A DNA stretch of 64,000 bases from Palsa-504 sp963744005 (GCA_963744005.1 CAVURU010000004.1:682001-746000); one strand, 5' to 3'. Positions 45,936 to 54,239 are shown, counted from the stretch's first letter. Program-made: numbers and translations. The notes: a model not told the origin generated them from the letters alone.

Positions 45936-45981
45936 AAAAAGACGGCCTGGCCTGGGAAAACCCGGATCGGGCCGTCTTTTT
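45936..45981 (+). terminator. rpoD intrinsic terminator
   Basis: AAAAAGACGGCC and GGCCGTCTTTTT form a perfect 12-base stem ending in five T residues, 9 bases after the stop codon. Confidence 0.92.
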
Positions 45982-46015
45982 GCGGTCGCATGCCGCTGTG
46001 AGTCAAGATATCAAC

Positions 46016-46390
46016 ATGACCCGCGATGACATGGGAACCCTGCTCGGATCGTTCACGCTGCACCTGCGGGCCGAACGCAAATCGGCGCAGACCATCAAGG
46101 TGTACGGCGACGGGATCTGCGTTCCTCCGCCGGGCCGACCAGGAGGGCACCACCCCGGAACTCGACCGGCCCACCCTGAACGTGTTCGCGGCCGGGCTGC
46201 TGGACGCCGGGGCTGAGGCATCCACGGCCCGGTCCCGGCAGCTGGCCGTCCGCCGTTTCTCCGCATGGCTGGCATCCGGGGGCGAGATTCCTCGTGATGA
46301 GCTGGCCGGGGTCGCAGCTGCGGATCATCCACGCGTCATGTGTCGGTCTGCTGGACGCCGGGACGGCCGGGCTGGATGCGGGGCCTGAAA
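46016..46390 (+). pseudogene. Tyrosine recombinase relic (N-terminal core-binding domain only)
   Basis: From ATG 46016 the frame reads MTRDDMGTLLGSFTLHLRAERKSAQTIKVYGDGI, the SAM-like N-terminal domain of phage/XerD-type integrases. It shifts near 46115 to AFLRRADQEGTTPELDRPTLNVFAAGLLDAGAEASTARSRQLAVRRFSAWLASGGEI. Homology fades by about 46320, and no catalytic domain (R-H-R-Y) follows before the MarR gene. The relic is therefore truncated as well as frameshifted. It starts 35 bases after the rpoD terminator. Confidence 0.7.
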
Positions 46391-46409
46391 TGCTCACGGC
46401 TGACGAAGG

Positions 46410-46892
46410 CTATGCGGGCTTGTCTTCGGCGGGGGAGTCGTGGTCTGGGGCCAGGTGGCGCAGGACTCGTTCGCTGAGGGCGGCGAGCATGTCGAGCTCA
46501 GCGGGGGTGAGCAGGTCGATGAAGTTCCGGCGGACGTCCTGCACGTGCCCGGGTGCCGCCTTCTCGATGGCGGCGCGGCCGGCCGGCAGCAGGCGGACCA
46601 TGGTGCTGCGGGCGTCGTCGGGGTTGGGTTCGCGGCAGATCAGCCCGTCCTCCTGCATGCGCCGTACCTGGTGGGAGACACGGCTCTTCTCCCAGCCCAG
46701 CGTGGTGCACAGGTCGTGCGCGGGCATGCGGTCCCGGTCGTGTTCCGAGAGCACCGCCAGGATCTGGTAGTCGGCCGCGGACAGGCCCGATTGCTGCAGG
46801 CCCCGGTTCAGGTGCACGCCGAGCTGATGATGCGCGTGCTGGAAGGCCCGCCAGGCGCGGTCTTCGCGAGGGCTCAGCCAGTTCGGTTCCAT
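46410..46892 (-). CDS. MarR-family transcriptional regulator
   Basis: 160 residues from ATG 46892 (MEPNWLSPREDR), with GGAGGCGG upstream; an earlier ATG at 46937 lies inside the operator region. The winged helix is AADYQILAVLSEHDRDRMPAHDLCTTLGWEKSRVSHQVRRMQEDGLI, with wing residues DARSTMVRLLPAGRAAIE. It is divergent from an F420-dependent oxidoreductase gene, and two GTTGA-N4-TCAAC sites lie between them, so it probably represses both genes and responds to a small ligand or oxidative signal. Confidence 0.92.
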   Translation of the reverse strand: MEPNWLSPREDRAWRAFQHAHHQLGVHLNRGLQQSGLSAADYQILAVLSEHDRDRMPAHDLCTTLGWEKSRVSHQVRRMQEDGLICREPNPDDARSTMVRLLPAGRAAIEKAAPGHVQDVRRNFIDLLTPAELDMLAALSERVLRHLAPDHDSPAEDKPA

Positions 46893-46914
46893 CCGCCTCC
46901 ATGCTACTGGGTTG

Positions 46915-46959
46915 GTTGATTCATCAACAAACCGCATTTAAGGTTGACTGGTCAACCTT
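46915..46959. promoter_or_regulatory. Two MarR-type operators sharing GTTGA-N4-TCAAC
   Basis: Site 1 is GTTGATTCATCAAC (46915-46928). Site 2 is a perfect 9-base inverted repeat AAGGTTGAC-TG-GTCAACCTT (46940-46959). The shared half sites are 26 bases apart and lie between the divergent marR and F420-oxidoreductase genes. Confidence 0.75.
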
Positions 46960-46986
46960 TGCTCGCCAGTCAAGACGGGACACCTC

Positions 46987-47607
46987 ATGAGCAGTATCAG
47001 CATCATCGGCACCGGGAACATGGCCCGCGCCATCGGCGCGCTGGCGGTCGCGGGCGGCAACACCGTCGAGGTCATCGGCCGCGACCAGGCCAAGGCCGAG
47101 GACCTGGCCGGCGCTCTCGGCGGCGGCGCCACGACAGGAGAGTGGGGCGCCGCCCCGGCCGGCGACATCGTCATCCTCGCCGTGCCGTACGCCAGCGCCG
47201 CTCAGGTCCTCGCCCAGTACGGGGACGCGCTGGCCGGCAAGGTCGTCATCGACATCTCGAACACCTTCAACGCCGACGCCACCGGGCTGGTCACTCCTGA
47301 CGGCACTTCCGGTGCGCAGGAGATCGCCAAGGCCGTCCCGGCGAGCGCGCACGTCGTGAAGGCGTTCAACACCGTCTTCGGCCACGTCCTGGCCCAGGGC
47401 GGCCCGCTGGACGTGCTCATCGCCGGCGACGACGCGGACGCCAAGGCGAGCGTGTCGGCGTTCATCGAGAGCCTCGGGCTGCGCCCGCTGGACACCGGAG
47501 ACCTGGCGACGGCGCACTGGCTGGAGGCGGTGGGGCCGCTGCTGATGGGCCTGGCCCGCCACGGCGCAGGGTTCAACATCAGCCTCGGCGTTAACGTCTC
47601 GGGCTGA
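46987..47607 (+). CDS. NADPH-dependent F420 reductase-like protein (copy 1)
   Basis: 206 residues from ATG 46987. The Rossmann NADP-binding loop is SIIGTGNMARAIGALAVAGGNTVEVIGRD, followed by DIVILAVPYASAAQVL, VIDISNTFN and HVVKAFNTVFGHVL, all typical of the F420-dependent NADP oxidoreductase (FNO) family that moves hydride between NADPH and F420. It faces the MarR regulator across two operators and is followed by a terminator-like hairpin. A paralogue lies 1.3 kb on, with an LLM F420 oxidoreductase between, suggesting local supply of reduced F420. Confidence 0.88.
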   Translation: MSSISIIGTGNMARAIGALAVAGGNTVEVIGRDQAKAEDLAGALGGGATTGEWGAAPAGDIVILAVPYASAAQVLAQYGDALAGKVVIDISNTFNADATGLVTPDGTSGAQEIAKAVPASAHVVKAFNTVFGHVLAQGGPLDVLIAGDDADAKASVSAFIESLGLRPLDTGDLATAHWLEAVGPLLMGLARHGAGFNISLGVNVSG

Positions 47608-47655
47608 GAGCACCCCCGCTTGCAGTTCCAGCGCCCCGCACTAGCACCCGGTCGC

Positions 47656-47691
47656 CATCCCGGGCAGGCAGGGTTCCGCCTGCCCGGGATG
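47656..47691 (+). terminator. Hairpin after F420 reductase copy 1
   Basis: CATCCCGGGCAGGC and GCCTGCCCGGGATG pair perfectly (14 bases), 48 bases past the stop codon, without a T tract. Confidence 0.65.
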
Positions 47692-47707
47692 CAGGGCAGG
47701 CCGCGCG

Positions 47708-47827
47708 CCATCCGACCTGCAGGCAATCGACTCTGACCACTACGGACTGCCTGCGCCCGGCACCGGCGAGGACGTCATCAAGCAGGTCGGCGACAACATC
47801 TCATCGTGGCTGGCCACACAAGAATGA
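47708..47827 (+). pseudogene. 3' remnant of an unidentified gene
   Basis: A frame ending at TGA 47825-47827 reads LQAIDSDHYGLPAPGTGE then DVIKQVGDNISSWLATQE. It has normal amino-acid balance in a gap otherwise without coding character, but no upstream domain or start codon. It looks like the C-terminal end of a deleted gene, possibly a hydrolase; identity unknown. Confidence 0.4.
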
Positions 47828-47841
47828 CTAAGGAGACACCC

Positions 47842-48696
47842 ATGCCTGACTACGGTCATCCTCTGCGTTTCGCAACGTTCATCTCTCCCGCCAACTCCCC
47901 GGCGCACCGTCCGGTCGAGCTGGCGCAGCTCAGTGAGCGGCTCGGTTTCGACTTCGTCACCTTCCAGGATCACCCCTACCAGTCGAGTTTCCTCGATACC
48001 TGGACCCTGCTGAGCTGGGTGGCAGCGCGGACCGATCGCATCGGCGTGTCCGGCAACGTGCTGAACCTGCCGCTGCGCCAGCCCCCCGCCGTGCTCGCCC
48101 GCGCGGCTGCCAGCCTCGACCTGCTCTCCGGTGGCCGGACGAGCCTCGGGATCGGGGCCGGCTTCTACTGGGATGCCGTGCAGGCGGCCGGCGGTCGGCG
48201 GCTTACCCCGCTGCAGGGCGTAGCGGCGCTTAGCGAGGCAATCGACGTGATCCGCGGGATCTGGGACGCCGACGGGCCCGGCACCCTCAATGCCGACGGC
48301 GAGTTCTACCAGGTCCACGGCGCCGAGCGCGGACCCGCGCCCGCACACGAGATCCCGATCTGGCTCGGCGCCCACAAGCCGAGGATGCAGGACCTGGTGG
48401 GACGCAAGGCCGACGGCTGGCTGCCGTCGCTGCCGGTCATGGAGCCTGGCGGCCTGCCCAAGGGAAACGCGATCATCGACGACGCCGCACGGGCCGCGGG
48501 CCGCGACCCCCGCGAGATCACACGCCTGCTCAACATCTTCCCGGACCAGCAGACACCGGAGGCATTGGCCCAGATGACCCTCGAAGACGGCGTCAGCATC
48601 TTCATCCTGGCCAGCGACGACCCGGACGTGCTCGAACGCTTCGCCGCCGAAACGATACCCGCCGTACGCGAACACGTCGCCCGCGGACGCAAATAG
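47842..48696 (+). CDS. LLM-class F420-dependent oxidoreductase
   Basis: 284 residues from ATG 47842 with TAAGGAG upstream. It is a luciferase-like TIM barrel: RFATFISPANSPAHRPVELAQLSERLGFDFVTFQDHPYQ at the N-terminus, TDRIGVSGNVLNLPLRQPPAVLARAAASLDLLSGGRTSLGIGAGFYWDAVQAAGG in the middle, and PIWLGAHKPRMQDLVGRKADGWLPSL late. It uses F420H2 or FMN to reduce an unknown substrate. Flanked by two FNO-like genes in the same direction, it is probably the enzyme they supply. Confidence 0.9.
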   Translation: MPDYGHPLRFATFISPANSPAHRPVELAQLSERLGFDFVTFQDHPYQSSFLDTWTLLSWVAARTDRIGVSGNVLNLPLRQPPAVLARAAASLDLLSGGRTSLGIGAGFYWDAVQAAGGRRLTPLQGVAALSEAIDVIRGIWDADGPGTLNADGEFYQVHGAERGPAPAHEIPIWLGAHKPRMQDLVGRKADGWLPSLPVMEPGGLPKGNAIIDDAARAAGRDPREITRLLNIFPDQQTPEALAQMTLEDGVSIFILASDDPDVLERFAAETIPAVREHVARGRK

Positions 48697-48863
48697 CATG
48701 TGTGCCCGCTTTAGCACCGCTTACGCGCTCGGGCCACCGCAGGTACCGGAGTCGCCGTCGTGCACCTAGCGGCCGTGTTCGACCACCGCGCCGTCGGCGC
48801 AACCCGACGCGTCCAGACCAGCCATGGGCACGCACCCGGTGGCTCGACAGGAAGGAGGCACCC

Positions 48864-49484
48864 ATGTCCTCACGCCAGCACTTCTCGGTCGGCACGATCG
48901 GCGCAGGCACCCTCGCGCAGGCGATTGCCGGCCATGCCGTCGCGGCGGGCCACCACGTCATCTTCAGCAACAGCCGCGGACCGGAGCCACTCGAGCCGCT
49001 TGCGGCCCGATTCGGCGCGAATGCGTCCGCGGGCACGGTCGCTGAGGCCGCGCGGGCCGATATCGTGATCCTCGCGGTCGGCTGGGAGCAGGTGCCTGCG
49101 GCGGTCAAGGACGTACCGGACTGGAGCGGGCGGGTCGTGATCGACGCAACCAACCAGTGGCAGGACTTCAGCCGTGGGATCGCGGCCGACCTGGGAGATC
49201 AGACCGGCAGCGAGCGCAATGCCGCCCTCATGCCCGGCGCGCGCGTCGTCAAAGCGTTCAACGCGCTCTACGGCCGGATCACCGCGCAGAACCCCCGCCG
49301 CACCGACGGCCGCCTCGTCGCCTTCCTCGCCGGCGACGACGCGGGCGCCAAGGCCACCGTCTCAGCGTTTGCCGACTCGATGGGATTCGCGCCCGTCGAC
49401 CTCGGCGGACTGCATGACGCCGGACGTCTCATGCAAGTCGGCGGCGGCCCGCTGTCGGGGCTTCACGTCGTAAAGCTCGAATAG
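48864..49484 (+). CDS. NADPH-dependent F420 reductase-like protein (copy 2)
   Basis: 206 residues from ATG 48864, preceded by GGAAGGAGG. The N-terminal Rossmann motif is VGTIGAGTLAQAIAGHAVAAGHHVIFSNSRGPE, with ADIVILAVGWEQV, VVIDATNQW and GARVVKAFNALYGRI. It is the same length as copy 1 but clearly diverged, so this is an old duplication or a second recruitment. A gap of 167 bases separates it from the LLM gene. Confidence 0.88.
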   Translation: MSSRQHFSVGTIGAGTLAQAIAGHAVAAGHHVIFSNSRGPEPLEPLAARFGANASAGTVAEAARADIVILAVGWEQVPAAVKDVPDWSGRVVIDATNQWQDFSRGIAADLGDQTGSERNAALMPGARVVKAFNALYGRITAQNPRRTDGRLVAFLAGDDAGAKATVSAFADSMGFAPVDLGGLHDAGRLMQVGGGPLSGLHVVKLE

Positions 49485-49825
49485 CCGGTCCGCTGGCTGG
49501 TAACGAACCCTCGTGCCGCCCGACCCTGTGGAGCTCGATTACTGGATCACGCCTGGACGGGCTTCCCGGCTGGGATCTGCGCCGCAGTCGCTTAGGACAG
49601 CGTGAGACGGACCACAAGCCAAGATATTACATCGCATGCCGCTCACCAGTGAAGTGTATTTTCGCAGGTCAGCATGCCGTTTCAGCAATGAACAGTGCCC
49701 GACACCTGGACTGAGTCCTCGATGACGTGAGACCCCGGCCCCGCTTGCCGGCGGGAACCCGGGCCTCACACATGTCCTGACCGTGTCCGGCTCGGCCTCA
49801 CGCATGTCCGATCGGAGAGGGCATG
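49485..49825. other. Intergenic region without a gene
   Basis: AT content rises around 49620-49700. CCTCACRCATGTCC occurs twice as a direct repeat (49764-49777 and 49796-49809). No coding frame or RNA gene is supported. Confidence 0.4.
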
Positions 49826-49859
49826 AAAAAGCCGACGCCAGTCCACTACTGGCGTCGGC
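49826..49859 (-). terminator. Intrinsic terminator of the DUF7455 gene
   Basis: GCCGACGCCAGT and ACTGGCGTCGGC pair perfectly over 12 bases around CCACT. On the minus strand the stem is followed by TTTTT. It lies 48 bases past the stop codon of the minus-strand gene. Confidence 0.88.
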
Positions 49860-49907
49860 GTCTCACGCCGACGGCCGGCGCCGTTGCCGGCCTGGCCTCC
49901 CGAGCTG

Positions 49908-50120
49908 CTAGTTGGGCTGCGGCTCGGACAGCCGGTTGGTTTCGTCCTGGATGTCGACCGCGACCTTGGCCAGTGCGTCAGCGTGCTTACGGCCATGATG
50001 AGCGCAGAACAGCAGTTCTCCGCCGTTGGCGAGCAGCACTCGAACATACGCCTGGGCGCCGCAGCGATCGCAGACGTCCAGGGCAGTCAGGGGCTTAGTG
50101 GGGGCTATTGCTCCGGTCAA
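49908..50120 (-). CDS. DUF7455-type small zinc-ribbon-like protein
   Basis: About 70 residues, starting probably at TTG 50120 (LTGAIAPTKPLTALD); upstream in-frame sequence loses coding character. The core CDRCGAQAYVRVLLANGGELLFCAHHGRKH has CxxC and CxxH pairs that could bind zinc, followed by a helical tail ending DIQDETNRLSEPQPN. Small proteins of this type are conserved in actinobacteria between the hrdB-type sigma gene and parE, which matches the position here. Function unknown. Confidence 0.82.
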   Translation of the reverse strand: MTGAIAPTKPLTALDVCDRCGAQAYVRVLLANGGELLFCAHHGRKHADALAKVAVDIQDETNRLSEPQPN

Positions 50121-50276
50121 CGTTGCCTGCCTTCGCGTCGCGCCTTCGGCTTCTACGTCCGTATGGCTCCGGTTCCTGCCCTTACAGCTCAGTGCAACAC
50201 ATACTGGCGGTCCCGCGTTCCCTACTCGACGTGGTGTACGCCACAAGCGAAACCTTCCGTGTGCCTTTGCTGCCGT

Positions 50277-50336
50277 GACGCACGGTGCCTGTGTCCCACC
50301 GGTATTCGGACCGGCGGCACACAGGCACCGTGTGTC
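50277..50336. repeat. Long near-perfect palindrome (27-base arms)
   Basis: GACG followed by CACGGTGCCTGTGTCCCACCGGT pairs with ACCGGCGGCACACAGGCACCGTG followed by TGTC around ATTCGG, with two mismatches and one G-T pair. It lies between the divergent DUF7455 and parE genes, has no T tract and is in no gene. It could be a structured RNA, a MITE-like element or a transcription barrier. Confidence 0.7.
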
Positions 50337-50573
50337 TTGCTTACGATGTACCCACATACCGGCCGGGCGAAGCATCCGCCCGCGGTGAGTCGAGGGGGAT
50401 TTCCGGCCGGATCGCCGCGTGGCTGGTCAGCGGCAACTGCCGGGAAGGTTACTCTTCGGTCAGGCCCGACGGGCCGGGCGACGTCACCGGCGACACGCCG
50501 TCCTTGTTCACGAGTTAGCTGAACGTGCGCTATCTTTAGAACACGTGTCTTAATGGAAGGAGATCGCCGGACC

Positions 50574-52946
50574 GTGACCGCCGCCCTTTCCGAGCCTGCC
50601 GCCCAGGCCAATGGCCGAGCCACCAGCCGGGCCGCCGATCGGGCCTCTGACCAGGCCGCCAGCTCCGCCGACGGCTACACCGCCCGGCACCTGTCAGTGC
50701 TGGAAGGCCTGGACGCGGTGCGCAAGCGCCCCGGCATGTACGTGGGCTCTACCGACGGCCGCGGCCTGCAGCACTGCCTGTGGGAGATCTTCGACAACGC
50801 GGTGGACGAGGCGCTGGCCGGGCACTGCTCGCGGATCGAGGTCATCCTGCACGCGGACGGGTCGGCCGAGGTCCGCGACGACGGCCGGGGCATCCCGGTC
50901 GACGTCGAGCGCAAGACCAAGCTGTCCGGTGTCGAGCTGGTCATGACCAGGCTGCACGCGGGCGGCAAGTTCGGCGGCGGCTCCTACACCGCCTCCGGCG
51001 GCCTGCACGGCGTGGGCGCCTCGGTGGTCAACGCGCTGTCCGCCCGGCTGGACGTCGAGGTGGACCGGGACGGCCGCACCTGGGCGGCCAGCTTCCGCCG
51101 CGGCGTGACCGGCGAGTTCGCCGGCCCCGGCCCGGAGGCCGACTTCGCCCGCAAGGCGGGCCTTCGCTCGTTCAGCCAGGGCGCCGGCCGGGCTCCGGGC
51201 ACCAGCCGCGCCAAGAAGTCCACCGGGACCCGGATCCGGTTCTGGCCGGACCGGCAGGTGTTCCTGAAGGACGCCCACTTCAGCTTCGACACACTGGCCG
51301 AGCGGGCCCGCCAGACCGCCTACCTGGTCCCCGGGCTGGCCATCACCGTGCGCGAGGACGCCGCCGGCCCGCGGTCGCCGCAGCAGGGCCGCCCGGTCCC
51401 CGGCGCTCCGCCGGCCCTGGACGACCAGCTCGCCCTGGACGACCAGCTCGCCCTGGACGACCAGCCTGCCCTCGACGCCGAGCCCGCCCAGGACGACCTC
51501 GAGGCCCAGGCCGCTCTCCCGGGCGCAGCGCAGTCCCCCCAGCGCGCTCAGCCGTCCCAGGACGGCCTGGAGCCGCGCGAGGCGTACTTCCGCTTCGACG
51601 GCGGCATCAGCGAGTTCTGCGCCCACCTGGGCTCCGGCGAGGCGGTCAGCGACGTGCTCCGGCTGACCGGGTCCGGCACCTTCACCGAGACCGTCCCCGT
51701 GCTGGACGACCGGGGCCACATGACCCCCACCGACGTGGAGCGCGACCTGGCCGTCGACGTGGCGGTGCAGTGGGGGGGCGGCTATGACACGGTGATGCGC
51801 TCGTTCGTGAACGTCATCGCCACCCCGCACGGCGGCACCCACGTGACCGGCTTCGAGCGGGCCATGGTCCGGGCGGTCAACGAGCAGCTGCGCGCCGCCC
51901 GCCTGCTCAAGAACGGCGACGAGCCGGTGACCAGGGAAGACGCCTTCGAGGGCCTGGTCGCCGTGGTCTCGGTCCGGCTGCCCGAGCCGCAGTTCGAGGG
52001 CCAGACCAAGGAGGTGCTCGGCACCCCGGCCGCCTCCCGCATCGTGGCCCAGGTGGTCAGCAGCCAGCTCAAGTCCTACTTCGAGGCGCCGCCCCGCGGG
52101 GCCAAGCAGCAGGCCCGCTCGGTCCTGGAGAAGGTCGCCGCCGCGGCCAAGGCCCGCATCGCGGCCCGTGAGCACCGCGACAACCAGCGGCGCAAGTCGG
52201 CCCTGGCCAGCTCGTCGCTGCCCGCCAAGCTGGTCGACTGCCGGTCGGCCGATGACCGCAGCGAGCTGTTCATCGTCGAGGGCGACTCCGCGCTCGGCAC
52301 GGCCAAGCTGGCCCGCGACTCGGAGTTCCAGGCCCTGCTGCCCATCCGGGGCAAGATCCTGAACGTGCAGAAGGCCTCGCTGGCCGACATGCTCAAGAAC
52401 GCCGAGTGCGCCTCCATCATCCAGGTCCTCGGGGCCGGCTCGGGCAGCTCGTTCGACCTGGACTCGGCCCGGTACCAGCGGGTCATCTTCCTGGCCGACG
52501 CCGATGTGGACGGGGCGCACATCCGCACCCTGCTGCTCACGCTGTTCTACCGGTACCTGCGGCCCATGCTGGAAGCCGGCCGGGTCTTCACCGGGGTGCC
52601 GCCGCTGCACCGGATCGAGCTGAGCAACGTCCGCCGCGGCGCGGACAAGTACCGCTACACCTACTCCGACGCCGAGCTGAACCGCACCCTGCTGGAGCTC
52701 GAGCGGCGCGGCCAGCGGTGGAAGGAGCCGGTCCAGCGGTACAAGGGCCTAGGCGAGATGGACGCGTCCCAGCTGGCCGAGACGACCATGGATCCCCGGC
52801 ACCGCACCCTGCGCCGGATCAGGATCGAGGACGCCGCCTCGGCTGCGGACATCTTCAACCTGCTCATGGGCAACGAGGTGGGTCCACGCCGCGACTTCAT
52901 TGTCGGCGGCGCGGCCGAGCTCGATCCTTCCCGGATTGACGCCTGA
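50574..52946 (+). CDS. parE: DNA topoisomerase IV subunit B
   Basis: 790 residues from GTG 50574 (VTAALSEPAAQ), with AAGGAG upstream; ATG 50553 is an alternative. The GHKL ATPase domain has EIFDNAVDEALAG, VRDDGRGIPVDV and TASGGLHGVGASVVNALS. The transducer domain follows, then TOPRIM with LFIVEGDSALGTAKLARDSEFQALLPIRGKILNVQKA and DADVDGAHIRTLLL. An insertion of about 55 residues near 275-330 includes three LALDDQ units. It decatenates daughter chromosomes with ParC. The location next to rpoD/DUF7455 and parC, rather than the dnaA-recF locus, supports ParE over GyrB. Confidence 0.92.
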   Translation: MTAALSEPAAQANGRATSRAADRASDQAASSADGYTARHLSVLEGLDAVRKRPGMYVGSTDGRGLQHCLWEIFDNAVDEALAGHCSRIEVILHADGSAEVRDDGRGIPVDVERKTKLSGVELVMTRLHAGGKFGGGSYTASGGLHGVGASVVNALSARLDVEVDRDGRTWAASFRRGVTGEFAGPGPEADFARKAGLRSFSQGAGRAPGTSRAKKSTGTRIRFWPDRQVFLKDAHFSFDTLAERARQTAYLVPGLAITVREDAAGPRSPQQGRPVPGAPPALDDQLALDDQLALDDQPALDAEPAQDDLEAQAALPGAAQSPQRAQPSQDGLEPREAYFRFDGGISEFCAHLGSGEAVSDVLRLTGSGTFTETVPVLDDRGHMTPTDVERDLAVDVAVQWGGGYDTVMRSFVNVIATPHGGTHVTGFERAMVRAVNEQLRAARLLKNGDEPVTREDAFEGLVAVVSVRLPEPQFEGQTKEVLGTPAASRIVAQVVSSQLKSYFEAPPRGAKQQARSVLEKVAAAAKARIAAREHRDNQRRKSALASSSLPAKLVDCRSADDRSELFIVEGDSALGTAKLARDSEFQALLPIRGKILNVQKASLADMLKNAECASIIQVLGAGSGSSFDLDSARYQRVIFLADADVDGAHIRTLLLTLFYRYLRPMLEAGRVFTGVPPLHRIELSNVRRGADKYRYTYSDAELNRTLLELERRGQRWKEPVQRYKGLGEMDASQLAETTMDPRHRTLRRIRIEDAASAADIFNLLMGNEVGPRRDFIVGGAAELDPSRIDA
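51414..51467 (+). repeat. 18-bp tandem repeat within parE
   Basis: Three copies of GCCCTGGACGACCAGCTC, the last with two changes, in frame and encoding ALDDQL units inside the transducer-domain insertion. Confidence 0.95.
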
Positions 52947-52992
52947 GCTAAACCACTTCTGGTCACCCTGGGCGCTGCTATCATCACTTGCC

Positions 52993-53418
52993 GTGAGCAA
53001 GGCGATCATGGTGGCCCAGTTCCTCCGGGCCCGCGGCTGGTGGCGGCTGGACAGCGCCGGACCGAGCGCGCTGCGCGTCGCGCGCAGCGTCGTGTCCCTG
53101 CTGGACGCGGCCGCCTACGCCGAGGGCCTGCCCGATGACGACCCGGTCCTGGCCGCGCTGGATGCCGCGGGCTGCTTCACCGGCGGCCTGTTCAATCCCG
53201 GCCCCGAAGGCTGGATGATCGTCCGCGACTGGCAGCTCGCCGATGAGGCCACCGAAGGTCCCGAGGATCTGCTGGACCAGCTGTCCCGCGCCGCCGGCCG
53301 CCAGGGCCCTGACGCCCACCTGGCCCAGCTGGCCTGGTCCCGGCCGCTCCCGGCCTGCGCGGCCCTGAGCATCCCCCGCCAGCCCGGCCCGGCCGCTGAA
53401 CCAGTCAGCAAGCTCTAG
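52993..53418 (+). CDS. Small protein of unknown function downstream of parE
   Basis: 141 residues from GTG 52993 (ATG 53008 is possible). It reads KAIMVAQFLRARGWWRLDSAGPSALRVARSVVSLLDAAAYAEGLPDDDPVLAALDAAGCFTGG then PEGWMIVRDWQL. It is not recognised, with no membrane segment or metal motif. A similar short gene often follows parE in actinomycetes, by recall of synteny only. It ends at a 15-base tandem repeat shared with the convergent LLM gene. Confidence 0.65.
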   Translation: MSKAIMVAQFLRARGWWRLDSAGPSALRVARSVVSLLDAAAYAEGLPDDDPVLAALDAAGCFTGGLFNPGPEGWMIVRDWQLADEATEGPEDLLDQLSRAAGRQGPDAHLAQLAWSRPLPACAALSIPRQPGPAAEPVSKL

Positions 53419-53491
53419 GCGGGCGCCAGCTAGGCAGGCGCCAGCTAGGCAGGCGCCAGCTAGGCAGACGCCAGCTAGGCAGACGCCAGCT
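53417..53491. repeat. 15-bp tandem repeat, five copies
   Basis: The unit AGGCRGRCGCCAGCT is repeated five times with drift at two positions. It begins at the stop codon of the unknown gene and overlaps the last codon of the convergent LLM gene. Confidence 0.95.
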
Positions 53492-54239
53492 AGGCGGGGC
53501 CGGCCTTGATCACGGCCAGCACCGCCGACCGCGTCGGCTGGATGCCGAAGTCCGTCGCCGACCAGGTCGCGCCCGCCCGCTCCCACGGCCCGGGATCGGC
53601 CTCCGGGGCCAGCTCGACGATTACGTCGAACATCCCGCCGTCCGGCCGCTGCGGCGCGATCTCCGCGGTCAGCTCGGCCAGCGCGTCCGGCCCGGGCAGC
53701 CCGATCGGGAAGTAGCCGTCCCAGTTCAGCGCCCGCCGCAGCGGCCGGCGGTTCGGCCACTCGCCGGCCACCCAGACCGGGATCCGCGGCTGCTGCACCG
53801 GTACCGGCTCGAACTCGCCCGACCAGTACCGGGCCAGCTCGGCCAGCCCGCGGTCCAGCAGCTGGGCCCGCTCGCGCGGGTCGGCCACCTCACCGAACTG
53901 CTCCAGCTCGCCGTTGCGGGCACTGCCCAGCCCGACACCCAGGGTCAGCCGGCCCGAGCTGAGCAGGTCCAGCGTGACCGTCTCCCGGGCCAGCTTGTGC
54001 ACCCGCCGCCGCGACACCGGCGTGATCATCGGCCCGATCCGCACCCGGCTGGTCGCGCCGGCCACCGCGGCCAGCGTCACCCACGGGTCGGCCACGGCCC
54101 GCACCGGCGCCCGGTAGGCGACGTGGTCCCACACGAAGAAGCCGTCCCAGCCGTGCTCCTCCGCCGCTGTGGCCAGCTCGCCCAGCACCCGCGGATCGGC
54201 CAGCTCGCCGAACGGCGCGACGTCGATCGCTCGCTTCAT
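53490..54239 (-). CDS. LLM-class F420-dependent oxidoreductase
   Basis: 249 residues from ATG 54239 (MKRAIDVAPFGELADP); the upstream extension reads through an inverted repeat and lacks coding character. Luciferase-like features are EEHGWDGFFVWDHV, ATSRVRIGPMITPVSRRRVHKLARETVTLDLLSSGRLTLGVGLGS and IPVWVAGEWPNRRPLRRALNWDGYFP. It is shorter than the F420-cluster LLM protein and a distinct subfamily. The stop codon lies inside the 15-base repeat array, so its C-terminus may have been reshaped by repeat growth. Confidence 0.85.
   Translation of the reverse strand: MKRAIDVAPFGELADPRVLGELATAAEEHGWDGFFVWDHVAYRAPVRAVADPWVTLAAVAGATSRVRIGPMITPVSRRRVHKLARETVTLDLLSSGRLTLGVGLGSARNGELEQFGEVADPRERAQLLDRGLAELARYWSGEFEPVPVQQPRIPVWVAGEWPNRRPLRRALNWDGYFPIGLPGPDALAELTAEIAPQRPDGGMFDVIVELAPEADPGPWERAGATWSATDFGIQPTRSAVLAVIKAGPA

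Noticed and set aside
53417..53491. Possible CRISPR array
   Set aside because: The 15-base units are contiguous, without unique spacers, and no cas genes are present. The same holds for the arrays at 21341 and 54340.
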